From NCBI GenBank assembly GCA_018606645.1, contig JAGVRI010000003.1, positions 91,322 through 155,321 of the forward strand: a stretch of 64,000 nucleotides of DNA, written 5' to 3'. A program made the translations under genes and the position numbers. This document shows, piece after piece, positions 36,292-43,927 of this stretch. Position 1 is the stretch's first letter, and every line of letters begins with the position of its first letter. The notes under the pieces were generated by a model. It saw only the letters and a program-made list of their open reading frames with translations. It was not told where the DNA came from and did no database searches. This stretch comes from Chloroflexota bacterium (GTDB taxonomy: Bacteria; Chloroflexota; Anaerolineae; JAAYZQ01).

Positions 36292-36582
36292 ATGAACAGT
36301 TTGCGTTTCACATTCCACGTTTCACTCCTCGTCGCCCTGCTGGCCCTTCTGGCCCCTGTCGCTTTCGCCCAATCCGGCGGGGGGTATGACCTGAGCTGGA
36401 ACACGATCGACGGTGGGGGCTATACCTGGAGCGAGGGCGGCGGCTACGCGTTGGGCGGCACGGTGGGGCAGGCCGATGCAGGTCTGCTCCAGGGCGGCGG
36501 GTATACGCTCAGCGGCGGGTTCTGGGTCGGCGGCATCGTGCGCTACGGCGTCTACCTGCCGCTGGTGCTGAGGAACTTCTAG
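36292..36582 (+). CDS. Small secreted Gly-rich protein with C-terminal YLPLV motif
   Basis: A 96-residue protein: signal peptide (RFTFHVSLLVALLALLAPVA), a Gly-rich body with repeated GGGY (SGGGYDLSWNTIDGGGYTWS, EGGGYALGG, QGGGYTLSGGFW) and the end GVYLPLVLRNF. It is second in a two-gene unit parallel to 33465/34612. A truncated relative of its last 20 residues is found at 38293-38370. Confidence 0.74.
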   Translation: MNSLRFTFHVSLLVALLALLAPVAFAQSGGGYDLSWNTIDGGGYTWSEGGGYALGGTVGQADAGLLQGGGYTLSGGFWVGGIVRYGVYLPLVLRNF

Positions 36583-36653
36583 CCCTCACCCACCCCCAGC
36601 CCCTCCCTCTCCCAAAATTGGGAGAGGGAGGGGGGCCAGTGGGAGGGTGAGGG
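36583..36653. repeat. Large nested palindrome (CCCTCACCC ... GGGTGAGGG)
   Basis: Outer arms CCCTCACCC (36583-36591) and GGGTGAGGG (36645-36653). The inner perfect 15-bp hairpin CCCTCCCTCTCCCAA/TTGGGAGAGGGAGGG is at 36601-36632. It begins right after a stop codon and ends before the ribosome site of the next gene; probably a dispersed repeat used as a spacer or terminator. Confidence 0.8.
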
Positions 36654-36664
36654 GGGAGGCCCCA

Positions 36665-38200
36665 ATGCAACCCAGACCCCTTTCTGCCATTGTGGTTATG
36701 GTTTGCGTCCTGGCTCTGACCTGCAATCTGACGACCGTCCCCACTCCATCCGCGCCCGCCACCGGTGAGACACCCGCGCCGGCTGCGACCGCGGCTCTAC
36801 GGCCGACGGCGGGCACCGCCGTCGGCCGTACCTTCTACGTCGCGCCGAACGGCGATAACGCCAACCTTGGCACACAGGAGCAGCCCTGGGCCACCCCGGG
36901 CTACGGCTCGCGGCAACTGGCTCCCGGCGACACGCTGGTCATCCTGGACGGCCGCTACGTCCTGAGCGAGTACAACGCCGACATCATCACCCCGCCCTCC
37001 GGCACTCCCTCGGCCTGGATCACCATTAAAGGGGAAGAGGGTCATCGCCCCGTCCTGGCCGGCCGGGATAACCTCCTCACCGCGATCGACCTCTCCGGCG
37101 TCCAGTATGTGCGCGTGGAGAACCTGGAGATCACCCACGACGATACTGCCACCGGTGAGGCGGCCTGGTTTCGCGATGGAGTGGAAATCCTCGGTGCACC
37201 ATCGGCCCATATCGTCCTCAGAGACCTCACCATCCACCACATCGACGAGTTCGGGATCAACATCCAGGACGTGGAGGACCTGCAGATCGTCAACTGCCGC
37301 GTGGAATACTGCGGATTCGGCGCGATGGGCGGGCCGGCGGGGGAGGACGGCGGCTGGCGGAACGCGGTCACTCGGGGGTGTTCCCTCTCCTGGAGCGGCC
37401 ATTACTACCAGGGCGGCGACGGCTCCCATCGTCCTTACGACCGCCCCGACGGCTTTGGCATTGAGCCCTCCCAGGGGCCGATCCTGATTGAGGACACCGT
37501 CGCCGAACACAACTACGGCGACGGGCTGGACTCGAAAGCGGCCCACACGACCATTCGCCGTGCCGTCGTCGCCAATAACTCCTGCGACGGGGTCAAGTTG
37601 TGGGGCGCAAACAGCCGAATCGAGAATGCCCTCATCTATGGCCGGGGCGACGGCGATCCGGAGCCTTCGCCTTGGGCGGCTATCGTCATTGAGCCGGAAG
37701 AGCACGCCAACGCCCGGTTTGAGATCGTCAACGTCACCGTGGATGATTTTCTGGGGCAGAACTACCTGATGTACGTCCAGTACGACCATCCGGATGTGCC
37801 GGCGCACCTCACGATACGCAACACGATTTTCAGCGGGCGGGGGCCAGAGTGTCCCATCTACATCGGCACGGCCAGCACGCTGGTGGCCGACCATAACCTC
37901 TTTTACCTGCTGCAGAACGAGGTCATCCTGAACCACGGCGAGGCGACCTACACCTGCGCGGACATCGCCGCTCTGGGCGAGGGGAACCTGTGCGGCGATC
38001 CGCGCTTTGTCCGTCCGGCGTGGGGCGAACCGGGCGACTATCACCTGCAGGCGGGCAGTCCGGCAGTGGATGCCGGCTCCGTGGATGGGGCGCCGACGGT
38101 AGACCTGGAGGACCGCTCCCGCGACGAGCCACCCGATGTCGGCGCGTACGAGTATCGCCAGTCCTCCCTGTGGCTGTTCCTGCCGCTGGCAGTGGGCTAG
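36665..38200 (+). CDS. Secreted right-handed beta-helix protein
   Basis: A 511-residue exported protein. The N-terminal segment VVMVCVLALTC may be a lipoprotein signal with an imperfect lipobox. A Thr/Pro-rich linker is followed by GRTFYVAPNGDNANLGTQEQ, the usual opening of parallel beta-helix (pectate-lyase-like or DUF1565) proteins. Successive rungs then read YVRVENLEI, HIVLRDLTIHHI, LQIVNCRVEYCG and FEIVNVTVDDF, and the end is DPRFV...GDYHLQAGSPAVDAG. The terminus LWLFLPLAVG resembles the YLPLV tails of its neighbours. ATG 36665 has GGGGAGG upstream; the GTG at 36647 is less likely. Possible polysaccharide-active or structural role. Confidence 0.85.
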   Translation: MQPRPLSAIVVMVCVLALTCNLTTVPTPSAPATGETPAPAATAALRPTAGTAVGRTFYVAPNGDNANLGTQEQPWATPGYGSRQLAPGDTLVILDGRYVLSEYNADIITPPSGTPSAWITIKGEEGHRPVLAGRDNLLTAIDLSGVQYVRVENLEITHDDTATGEAAWFRDGVEILGAPSAHIVLRDLTIHHIDEFGINIQDVEDLQIVNCRVEYCGFGAMGGPAGEDGGWRNAVTRGCSLSWSGHYYQGGDGSHRPYDRPDGFGIEPSQGPILIEDTVAEHNYGDGLDSKAAHTTIRRAVVANNSCDGVKLWGANSRIENALIYGRGDGDPEPSPWAAIVIEPEEHANARFEIVNVTVDDFLGQNYLMYVQYDHPDVPAHLTIRNTIFSGRGPECPIYIGTASTLVADHNLFYLLQNEVILNHGEATYTCADIAALGEGNLCGDPRFVRPAWGEPGDYHLQAGSPAVDAGSVDGAPTVDLEDRSRDEPPDVGAYEYRQSSLWLFLPLAVG

Positions 38201-38229
38201 AGCAGATCGATATGAATTTGGGCAGTGCT

Positions 38230-38286
38230 GGAGCCGAACTTCAGGTGGGCCACACCTGGGCGTTCACCGGCTGAAGCCTCGACTCC
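38230..38286 (+). repeat. Dispersed intergenic hairpin element, degenerate copy C
   Basis: The 3' arm ACCGGCTGAAGCCTCGACTC differs from copies A and B by one base, with a matching imperfect 5' arm starting GGAGCCGAACTTCAGG. The loop is longer and the 5' flank of A and B is lost. It lies just after the beta-helix gene. Confidence 0.65.
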
Positions 38287-38292
38287 TGATAG

Positions 38293-38370
38293 TGTTTGTG
38301 CTGCGGTTTCTGGTGGGTCACGATCGTGGAGTACCGGTTCTACCTGCCGCTGGTGGAGCGCAATTTTTGA
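38293..38370 (+). pseudogene. C-terminal remnant of a YLPLV-motif secreted protein
   Basis: The open frame after a TAG at 38290 reads GFWWVTIVEYRFYLPLVERN then F and a stop. It aligns with the end of the protein at 36292 (GFWVGGIVRYGVYLPLVLRN). No start or signal peptide is present. It is a gene fragment, and its stop codon overlaps the -35 box of the next promoter. Confidence 0.7.
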
Positions 38371-38395
38371 CAGGTTCTGGCTTCTGTTCTACACT
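38367..38395 (+). promoter_or_regulatory. Promoter of larA-like gene
   Basis: TTGACA (38367-38372), 17-nt spacer, TACACT (38390-38395), about 85 nt before the ATG at 38480. Near twin of the promoter at 32970. Confidence 0.55.
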
Positions 38396-38479
38396 TCAGG
38401 CAGAGCTTGGTAAAGCGCCAACGAATCGTCCGGGAAGCATTCCTGGGCGTGGAAATCGGGCCAGAACTCGGAGAAAGCG

Positions 38480-39775
38480 ATGTTGACCAGACAAATCCAG
38501 TTACCGTATGGCCGGCAGGTCAGGACTGCGACCATCCCTGAGGAGTGGCTGGGCGTGGTGGTCCACCCTGAGCCAGTGGCACCGGCTGGCGAGGCGGCGA
38601 CCTTGGTGGCAGACGCTCTGTCCCGGCCCATCGGTGTTCCTCCCTTGAGGGAGTGGGTACAGCCGGGACAGAGCGTGGCGATTATCGTGGATGATTACAC
38701 GCGCAAGACGCCGGTCTCTCAGATCCTCCCGCCGGTGCTGGATGAGTTAGATCGGGCTGGCGTGGACCGGGAGCGGATCCGTATTGTGGTCGCCCTCGGT
38801 ACCCACCGACCCATGACGCACGACGAACTGGTGACCAAGCTCGGTCCTGAGGTTGTGGAACGGTTTGGTGTGATCAATGGGTTGGGTGAGGGGGGCGCCG
38901 ATGCGGTCCATGTGGGCACTTCGTCCCGGGGCATCCCTGCCTGGGTCCACCGTACGGTCGTCGAGGCCGATCTGCGCATCGGACTGGGAATGATCACCCC
39001 CCATATGGATGCCGGCTTTAGCGGTGGGGCCAAGATCATCCTACCCGGCGTCTGCGGGGAGGAAACGGTCAATGCCTTTCATGCGGCCTCGGCCTTTTTG
39101 CCGGTGAATCAGTTGGGCAATGTTGATTCGCCTCTACGCCAGAACCTTGAGGAATTTGTGGCCGAGCGAGTGCCGCTGCATTTCATCGTGAACGTAGTCA
39201 TCACGTTGGAGGGACAGGTCTTTCAATGTGTGGCCGGACATCCGGTGCAGGCGCATCGCGTTGGCGTCCGGTACGCCAAGGCCGTTTTTGGCGTACCGAT
39301 CGACCGTCGGTATCCGGTGGTCATCGCCAATAGTTATCCCTACGATATCGATCTATGGCAAAGCTTCAAAGGGGCTTTCTGCGGCGATCTGATGGTGGCA
39401 GACGGAGGCACGCTGATTTGGGTGACGGCTGCCCCGGAGGGAAATAGCACCTACCCGCTGGTCCCGACCTATGCCGGGCGGGATGGCCAAGAGTTGATCC
39501 GGGAGATCCAGGAAGGTCGGGTGGCCGATCCGAAGCAAGCGGTCGCGGGGGTGCAGTTTGCGATGCTGAAAGGACGATTCGATTTGGCGCTGGTGTCCAC
39601 CGGCCTGACGGGTGCCGACGCACGGGCGATGGGAATTGCCTATTACCCGTCGGTGGAGGAAGCCTTGACCATGGCGGTGGAAAGGTTGCCGGTTTCTGAG
39701 CGAAAGCGATCGGTGGCAGTGATTCCGCAGGCGGGTATCGTGTTGCCGGTTCTCAAGTCAGCGGGAGGGCCTTAG
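38480..39775 (+). CDS. LarA-like nickel-pincer racemase/epimerase family protein (DUF2088)
   Basis: A 431-residue LarA-superfamily protein. LarA racemises lactate with a nickel-pincer nucleotide covalently bound to lysine; paralogues act on other 2-hydroxyacids. Present are VDDYTRKTP, VALGTHRPMTHDEL, IGLGMITPHMDAGFSGGAK, LPGVCGEETV and, near the C terminus, ATGLTGADARAMG-like STGLTGADARAMG. No larB, larC or larE cofactor genes are in the window. It converges on the second UroD operon and shares a hairpin terminator with it. Substrate unknown. Confidence 0.86.
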   Translation: MLTRQIQLPYGRQVRTATIPEEWLGVVVHPEPVAPAGEAATLVADALSRPIGVPPLREWVQPGQSVAIIVDDYTRKTPVSQILPPVLDELDRAGVDRERIRIVVALGTHRPMTHDELVTKLGPEVVERFGVINGLGEGGADAVHVGTSSRGIPAWVHRTVVEADLRIGLGMITPHMDAGFSGGAKIILPGVCGEETVNAFHAASAFLPVNQLGNVDSPLRQNLEEFVAERVPLHFIVNVVITLEGQVFQCVAGHPVQAHRVGVRYAKAVFGVPIDRRYPVVIANSYPYDIDLWQSFKGAFCGDLMVADGGTLIWVTAAPEGNSTYPLVPTYAGRDGQELIREIQEGRVADPKQAVAGVQFAMLKGRFDLALVSTGLTGADARAMGIAYYPSVEEALTMAVERLPVSERKRSVAVIPQAGIVLPVLKSAGGP

Positions 39776-39793
39776 GTCCTCCCGCTGACTTTT
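39755..39793 (+). terminator. Terminator overlapping the larA-like stop codon
   Basis: 14-bp perfect stem AAGTCAGCGGGAGG/CCTCCCGCTGACTT with a 9-nt loop that contains the TAG stop, followed by TTTTG. It separates the larA-like gene from the convergent uroD-like 2 gene. Confidence 0.75.
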
Positions 39794-39805
39794 GATCAGA
39801 GACGG

Positions 39806-40969
39806 TTATCGGTACGGGTTGTACTTTTCCGCCGCCTGGATCATGGCGCGGATGTTCTCCGGCTTCGAGTCCCAGGGCACCTCGCACTCTGCCTCAAGGA
39901 TAAAGCCGCCCCCCTCGGCACAGTCCTCGATCAACTGCTTACAGTAGGCATCTACCTGCTCGGGCGTTCCATAGACCAACAGCGCGGATGGCACATTGCC
40001 GGCAATGCATACCGTCCCGCCCAAGACCTCTTTGGCCTTCTTCATGTCGGTCTTTTCAAAATCCATCACGATCTTGCCCTTGGGAATGCCATCCGTCACC
40101 GTCTTGATCGTCTCGAGGAACGGGGTGTGGTCGTTATCCCAATGGTTCCACACCTTGAAGCCACGGTTCACAAACGTATCGATCATCTTTTTCGCATAGG
40201 GCCAGTAGAATTCGTTGTAAATGTCGGGGGACATACCGGGTGGACCTCCGTTGATGAAAAAGATCACATCCGCTCCCGGAACTTCCCCAGCGCCCATGGT
40301 CATGGCGATATCCATGGCGTGGTAGGCTTCATATTCCCACACCCAGTCACAGAATTGCTTTACCTTGTCGGGTCGTTCGTAGATGTCCATGGTGAGGTTA
40401 AAGATGCCGCGATAGTACTGGAGGAGATCAAGAGGGTGGCAGGCCCGTCCTCCTTTCAACAGGGGAATGCCCGTCTGTTCGACAAACTCACGCCATGCGC
40501 GGGCCCAACGCTCCCGATACTCGTACTGATAGTAGAGAAAATCATCCACGCTCCGGGTCCACACCCGGTTCTCCAGTTTCTTGTTGAACAAGAGAGGGGC
40601 AAAGCCACGCTCTATGACGTCATCATAATCTTCGATGATCGGCTTTTCGTACAGGTTCGGAACGTTCCCATCGGGAGGAAACTTGTCATAAATTCTCCAA
40701 TCGAGGGTCACCTGATCCCAGCCAGCCCGGCCCAGCATGGAAAGGTGGTCCAGAACCAGGATATTGGGTTCACAGTTATCACCGATCAGGTCGCGGAACT
40801 GAAGAAAGGCCTGGACGTGCCGTTCCGGTTCGGTGAACATTTCCCGGATCGTCAGTCCGGCCAGATAGGGGATCATGTAACAGATGATGGGGGTCACCGG
40901 AACACGGTCCGGAACCTCCATGCGGTAGGCAGCCTCGATGCGCTCGAACGGCGTCATCTTTTCGGCCAT
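39806..40969 (-). CDS. Uroporphyrinogen decarboxylase-family methyltransferase, paralogue 2
   Basis: A 387-residue close paralogue of the protein at 25649 (same length, long identical blocks such as MVFDFEKTDMKKAKEVLGGT-type MDFEKTDMKKAKEVLGGTVC and EDYDDVIERGFAPLLFN). The metal-motif region reads CIAGN instead of CIHGN, so one likely ligand is Ala here, while the distal Cys (AECEVP) is kept. It is last in a minus-strand operon: small protein, corrinoid protein, this gene. It probably partners corrinoid paralogue 2. Confidence 0.88.
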   Translation of the reverse strand: MAEKMTPFERIEAAYRMEVPDRVPVTPIICYMIPYLAGLTIREMFTEPERHVQAFLQFRDLIGDNCEPNILVLDHLSMLGRAGWDQVTLDWRIYDKFPPDGNVPNLYEKPIIEDYDDVIERGFAPLLFNKKLENRVWTRSVDDFLYYQYEYRERWARAWREFVEQTGIPLLKGGRACHPLDLLQYYRGIFNLTMDIYERPDKVKQFCDWVWEYEAYHAMDIAMTMGAGEVPGADVIFFINGGPPGMSPDIYNEFYWPYAKKMIDTFVNRGFKVWNHWDNDHTPFLETIKTVTDGIPKGKIVMDFEKTDMKKAKEVLGGTVCIAGNVPSALLVYGTPEQVDAYCKQLIEDCAEGGGFILEAECEVPWDSKPENIRAMIQAAEKYNPYR

Positions 40970-40993
40970 ACGGTGTGCCTCCCTTCATTCCTT

Positions 40994-41623
40994 CTATGCA
41001 GTCAACCACTGCTCAATCTGTCGGACTCCCTCGTTGGCATCCACCGTGGCCAGGTCAGCGCCCAACACGGAATTGTCAATCTCGCCGACGATCCCGCCAC
41101 CGACGGCGATCTTGACGGAATCGCGCAATCCTGCTGCTTCGAGCGCTTCGATGTTCTTTTTCATCTCTGACACCGAAGCGGTGAGCAAAGCCGACATGCC
41201 GACTACCTGGGGGCGGTGCTTCTGAACGGCTTCGACAAACCGTTCGGTTTTCACATCCACACCGAGATCAATGACTTCGATACCGCGGCACTCCATCAGG
41301 ATCTTGACAATGTTTTTGCCCAGGTCATGGATATCGCCGGCCACGGTTCCGATCACGACCTTGCCGCTCGTTTTGACCCCGCCGTGAGCCTCGACGATCT
41401 TGGGAGTCAACACCTGGGCAACGCTCTGAAAGATCTGGGCCGCGCGCATCAGCTCCATCAAAAAGAACTCGCCGCAGTCATACTTCTCACCGACCACCTC
41501 CAGACCCTGGCGGGCTTCATTCACCAGTGCCAGCGGATCGGTTCCAGCCTGTAACGCCTCCTGGGTCGCCGCCAAGGCTGCGTTTTTGTCTAAAGCGACG
41601 AGGGCATCGGCTAGTTTTCCCAC
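40994..41623 (-). CDS. Corrinoid protein for methyl transfer, paralogue 2
   Basis: A 209-residue corrinoid protein: helical cap (about 1-80), then a B12 domain with GTVAGDIHDLGKNIV (cobalt ligand His99), MSALLTASVSEM and IAVGGGIVGE. The GTG at 41623 is chosen because AAAGGAG precedes it and the homologous N terminus (MGKLADALVALD) begins here. It overlaps the end of the upstream small gene by 13 nt, implying translational coupling. No MttB-like gene lies beside this copy, so it may serve a different methyl donor. Confidence 0.92.
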   Translation of the reverse strand: MGKLADALVALDKNAALAATQEALQAGTDPLALVNEARQGLEVVGEKYDCGEFFLMELMRAAQIFQSVAQVLTPKIVEAHGGVKTSGKVVIGTVAGDIHDLGKNIVKILMECRGIEVIDLGVDVKTERFVEAVQKHRPQVVGMSALLTASVSEMKKNIEALEAAGLRDSVKIAVGGGIVGEIDNSVLGADLATVDANEGVRQIEQWLTA

Positions 41624-41808
41624 GGTTCTTCTCCTTTCTTCCACATGACTTTGGTCAGGACAAAGCTCCAAGGTGCATACCGCATCATCTTTTCGGCATA
41701 TTTGCCAAACAGCCATCGAGCCGTGACTCGATCCATTTCCTCTTTCGAGGGGGGCTTGAGTCCTGCCTTGATTTCTTCCAGCATCTTTTTCTCACGTTCG
41801 GTCAGCAT
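41611..41808 (-). CDS. Small conserved-looking protein coupled to corrinoid protein 2
   Basis: A 65-residue charged protein: a helical N terminus (MLTEREKKMLEEIKAGLKPP), then SKEEMDRVTARWLFGKYAEK, a hydrophobic patch (YAPWSFVLTKVMW) and the end KKGEEPWEN. ATG 41808 is preferred because AAAGGAG is 6 nt upstream; the ATG at 41814 abuts that site. Unknown family. The overlap with the corrinoid gene suggests a chaperone, activator or regulator of that protein. Confidence 0.62.
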   Translation of the reverse strand: MLTEREKKMLEEIKAGLKPPSKEEMDRVTARWLFGKYAEKMMRYAPWSFVLTKVMWKKGEEPWEN

Positions 41809-41982
41809 GTGCATCTCCTTTACGATCAGACTCGGATCTCCATCATAGACGGCGATTGAAATCGTCCTTCAGGAGCCTTCGGCTGGGCGCAGGTCGTTGA
41901 CCGCGTCCGATTTTCGACCCAACGACTGGTGTAATGAGATAGCGCAGAGCGCCTATCCTTCCCCGGCGCCCATTTACCGTCT

Positions 41983-42011
41983 ATTATACGCGGCTGAGAG
42001 CAAGGGTGCAA
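41983..42011 (-). promoter_or_regulatory. Promoter of second UroD/corrinoid operon
   Basis: Minus strand: TTGCAC (42006-42011), 17-nt spacer, TATAAT (41983-41988). It drives the genes at 41808-39806. Between it and the small-protein start (41809-41982) I see no gene. Confidence 0.6.
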
Positions 42012-42017
42012 GGACCA

Positions 42018-42123
42018 CAAGTATCAGTTGGCGATCCAGGTGGATGCAATATTGGAGGGTCGGTCACCAAGGTTTTGAGACGCATCGGCACGAACTGGTG
42101 ATGAAAGATGATCCCGTTGGGAC
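42018..42123. promoter_or_regulatory. Putative operator between second UroD operon and methyltransferase operon
   Basis: Contains CAAGTATCAGTTGG (42018-42031), GCACGAACTG (42088-42097) and AAGATGATCCCGTTGGGAC (from 42105). All three have counterparts in the divergent region at 26912-27003. It sits between two divergent promoters, as expected of a shared regulator site. Confidence 0.55.
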
Positions 42124-42152
42124 TTGATCTTTTGCTGGGGCTTGGGTAACAT
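42124..42152 (+). promoter_or_regulatory. Promoter of methyltransferase/activation operon
   Basis: TTGATC (42124-42129), 17-nt spacer, TAACAT (42147-42152), about 30 nt before the ATG at 42183 and directly after the putative operator. Confidence 0.5.
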
Positions 42153-42182
42153 AGGGAGCAATCGATCCAGGGAGGAAACACT

Positions 42183-43034
42183 ATGGATACCTACGTGGCC
42201 AGCTCAAGCCGGGAGCATTGGATCCGTACCGATGGTCCGGTCACGCTGATTGGGGAAAAGATCAACCCAACCGGGCGCAAGAGATTGGCCCAGGCGCTGC
42301 GGGACCGCGATCTGGGGTATGTCCGTCAGTTGGCGCGTCAGCAGGCAGCAGCCGGGGCGGATCTGTTGGACGTGAACGTGGGGGTCCCGGACGTGGATGA
42401 TGTGGCGCTGCTTCCCGAAGTGGTGCGGGAGGTTGCCGCAGAAGTGGACTTGCCGCTCTGCATTGATTCGGCCAATCCGGCGGCTCTGGCGGCGGCGCTG
42501 CCGGTAGCTCCTGGCAAGCCCCTGGTCAACTCGGTGAACGGCAAGAAGGCTTCTCTGGAGAGTATCCTGCCGCTGGTCAAGGACCGTGGGGCGGCTGTGA
42601 TCGGCCTGACCATGGATGAGGATGGCATCCCCGGCACGCCGGAGGCCCGTGTAGCCATTGCCGAACGGATTGCGGAGCGCGCCGTTCAGATCGGAATACC
42701 GCTGGAGGATGTGGTGATCGATCCGTTGGTTTTGACGGTGGGGGCGGACGATCAGGCGGGTCGTGTTACCTTGCGTACGATCGAGCTGGTCCGCGAGCGA
42801 CTGGGGGTGAACGTGAACCTGGGAGCGACGAACATCTCCTTTGGGCTTCCGGAGCGCCACGTCATCAATCAAGCATTTCTGGCGTTGTCGATCCGGGCTG
42901 GTGCTTCCTGCGTCATTACCGATGTGGCAAGCCTGGGCCTGAGTATCCGGGCCGTAGAGTTGTTGCTGGGACGGGATGAGTATGCGGGCCGTTACCTTTC
43001 CCTGTACCGTCTCCAACAGAAGATAAGGGCTTGA
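42183..43034 (+). CDS. Methyl-THF:corrinoid methyltransferase (MtgA/MeTr-like, pterin-binding)
   Basis: A 283-residue TIM-barrel protein of the dihydropteroate synthase/methyltetrahydrofolate methyltransferase family. It has LIGEKINPTGRKRLAQAL, AAGADLLDVNVGVPDVDD, LCIDSANPAALAAAL, VNSVNGKKASLESILPLV, VVIDPLVLTVGADD and NLGATNISFGLPER. Such enzymes exchange methyl between methyl-corrinoid and THF. It is distinct from the AcsE copy at 59889 and sits opposite a corrinoid/UroD operon, so it could pass methyl groups from corrinoid proteins to THF. An activation-domain gene follows after 3 nt. Confidence 0.88.
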   Translation: MDTYVASSSREHWIRTDGPVTLIGEKINPTGRKRLAQALRDRDLGYVRQLARQQAAAGADLLDVNVGVPDVDDVALLPEVVREVAAEVDLPLCIDSANPAALAAALPVAPGKPLVNSVNGKKASLESILPLVKDRGAAVIGLTMDEDGIPGTPEARVAIAERIAERAVQIGIPLEDVVIDPLVLTVGADDQAGRVTLRTIELVRERLGVNVNLGATNISFGLPERHVINQAFLALSIRAGASCVITDVASLGLSIRAVELLLGRDEYAGRYLSLYRLQQKIRA

Positions 43035-43037
43035 TCC

Positions 43038-43715
43038 GTGCCGGTGCTGCGTGACATTCCCCTCCAATTGGGAGTGGACCAAGTCCTGCGCGCCGAAGGG
43101 GCGGATCCAGCCTCACTGCGTGCGCGCGGGCCCTCTTTTGTGGCGTTGGCTGAGCAGGCCTTGAGCGAGGGGCTGCCGCTGGTGCGGACGGCGGTGTTCT
43201 ACCAACTCTTGCCGGTGGAGCGTTGCCTCCATGACCGGGTGATCCTGAGCGGGAATGGAGTGCTGAGCGGTCCCCTCGTGGCTCAGCATCTGGCCAGGGC
43301 TTTCCAGGTAGCAGTCGTAGTCTGCACGATTGGCCCTGATCTAGAAAGACAAGCGGCCAGGGTAATGGCTTCTGACCTGCCTTACGGCCTGGCCCTCGAC
43401 GCGGTCGGCTCCGCAGCGGTCGAGGCGTTGGCTGCGGCTACCTGTCATCTCCTCGAGGCGCAGGCGGCACGGGATGGATTTCAGGCAACGCCCCCCCTGA
43501 GTCCGGGTATGATCGGTTGGCCGGTGGATGAGGGACAGCGGCAGATTGCCCGTCTTGTGGACGCCGGAGAGATCGGAGTCACATTCCTGCCGACGGGAAT
43601 GATGCTGCCCCTCAAGTCCCTTTCCTTTGTCATGGGCTTCGGCACCGAGGTGTTAAAGGGCGGCAGGCCATGTGATTACTGTTCGGTCCGTGAACGATGC
43701 CGGTACCGGGACTGA
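43038..43715 (+). CDS. Methionine synthase activation domain-like protein
   Basis: A 225-residue stand-alone relative of the MetH reactivation (AdoMet-binding) domain: VVVCTIGPDLERQAARVMAS, GYALDAVGS-type GLALDAVGSAAVEALA, SPGMIGWPVDEGQRQIARLV, PTGMMLPLKSLSFVMG and a C-terminal CDYCSVRERCRYRD cluster. In MetH this domain re-methylates inactive Co(II) cobalamin using AdoMet. Located after the methyltransferase gene, it could reactivate corrinoid proteins in this window. GTG start, 3 nt after the previous stop. Confidence 0.87.
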   Translation: MPVLRDIPLQLGVDQVLRAEGADPASLRARGPSFVALAEQALSEGLPLVRTAVFYQLLPVERCLHDRVILSGNGVLSGPLVAQHLARAFQVAVVVCTIGPDLERQAARVMASDLPYGLALDAVGSAAVEALAAATCHLLEAQAARDGFQATPPLSPGMIGWPVDEGQRQIARLVDAGEIGVTFLPTGMMLPLKSLSFVMGFGTEVLKGGRPCDYCSVRERCRYRD

Positions 43716-43774
43716 CGGAAGTTGGGGAAAGGCCTGTCTGGCCAACCGTGGCTCACGGAAAAGAGCTGGAGGTT

Positions 43775-43803
43775 TTGACACCGGCCATGCGCCATGCTAT
43801 AAT
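43775..43803 (+). promoter_or_regulatory. Promoter of two-component system
   Basis: TTGACA (43775-43780), 17-nt spacer, TATAAT (43798-43803), a consensus promoter. It places the transcript start near 43810 and therefore the kinase start downstream of that. Confidence 0.7.
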
Positions 43804-43927
43804 CCACTCGGTCTTTGGTGATCGTTGGGCGAACGGTCCCGCAGATCCGGGTGGGTTGCAGGAGGTGTGGTTCTATTCCCTTCTCTGCTTGAGAGTCCCT
43901 GTGCGCAGAAGGGGACCGGGGGTGAGG

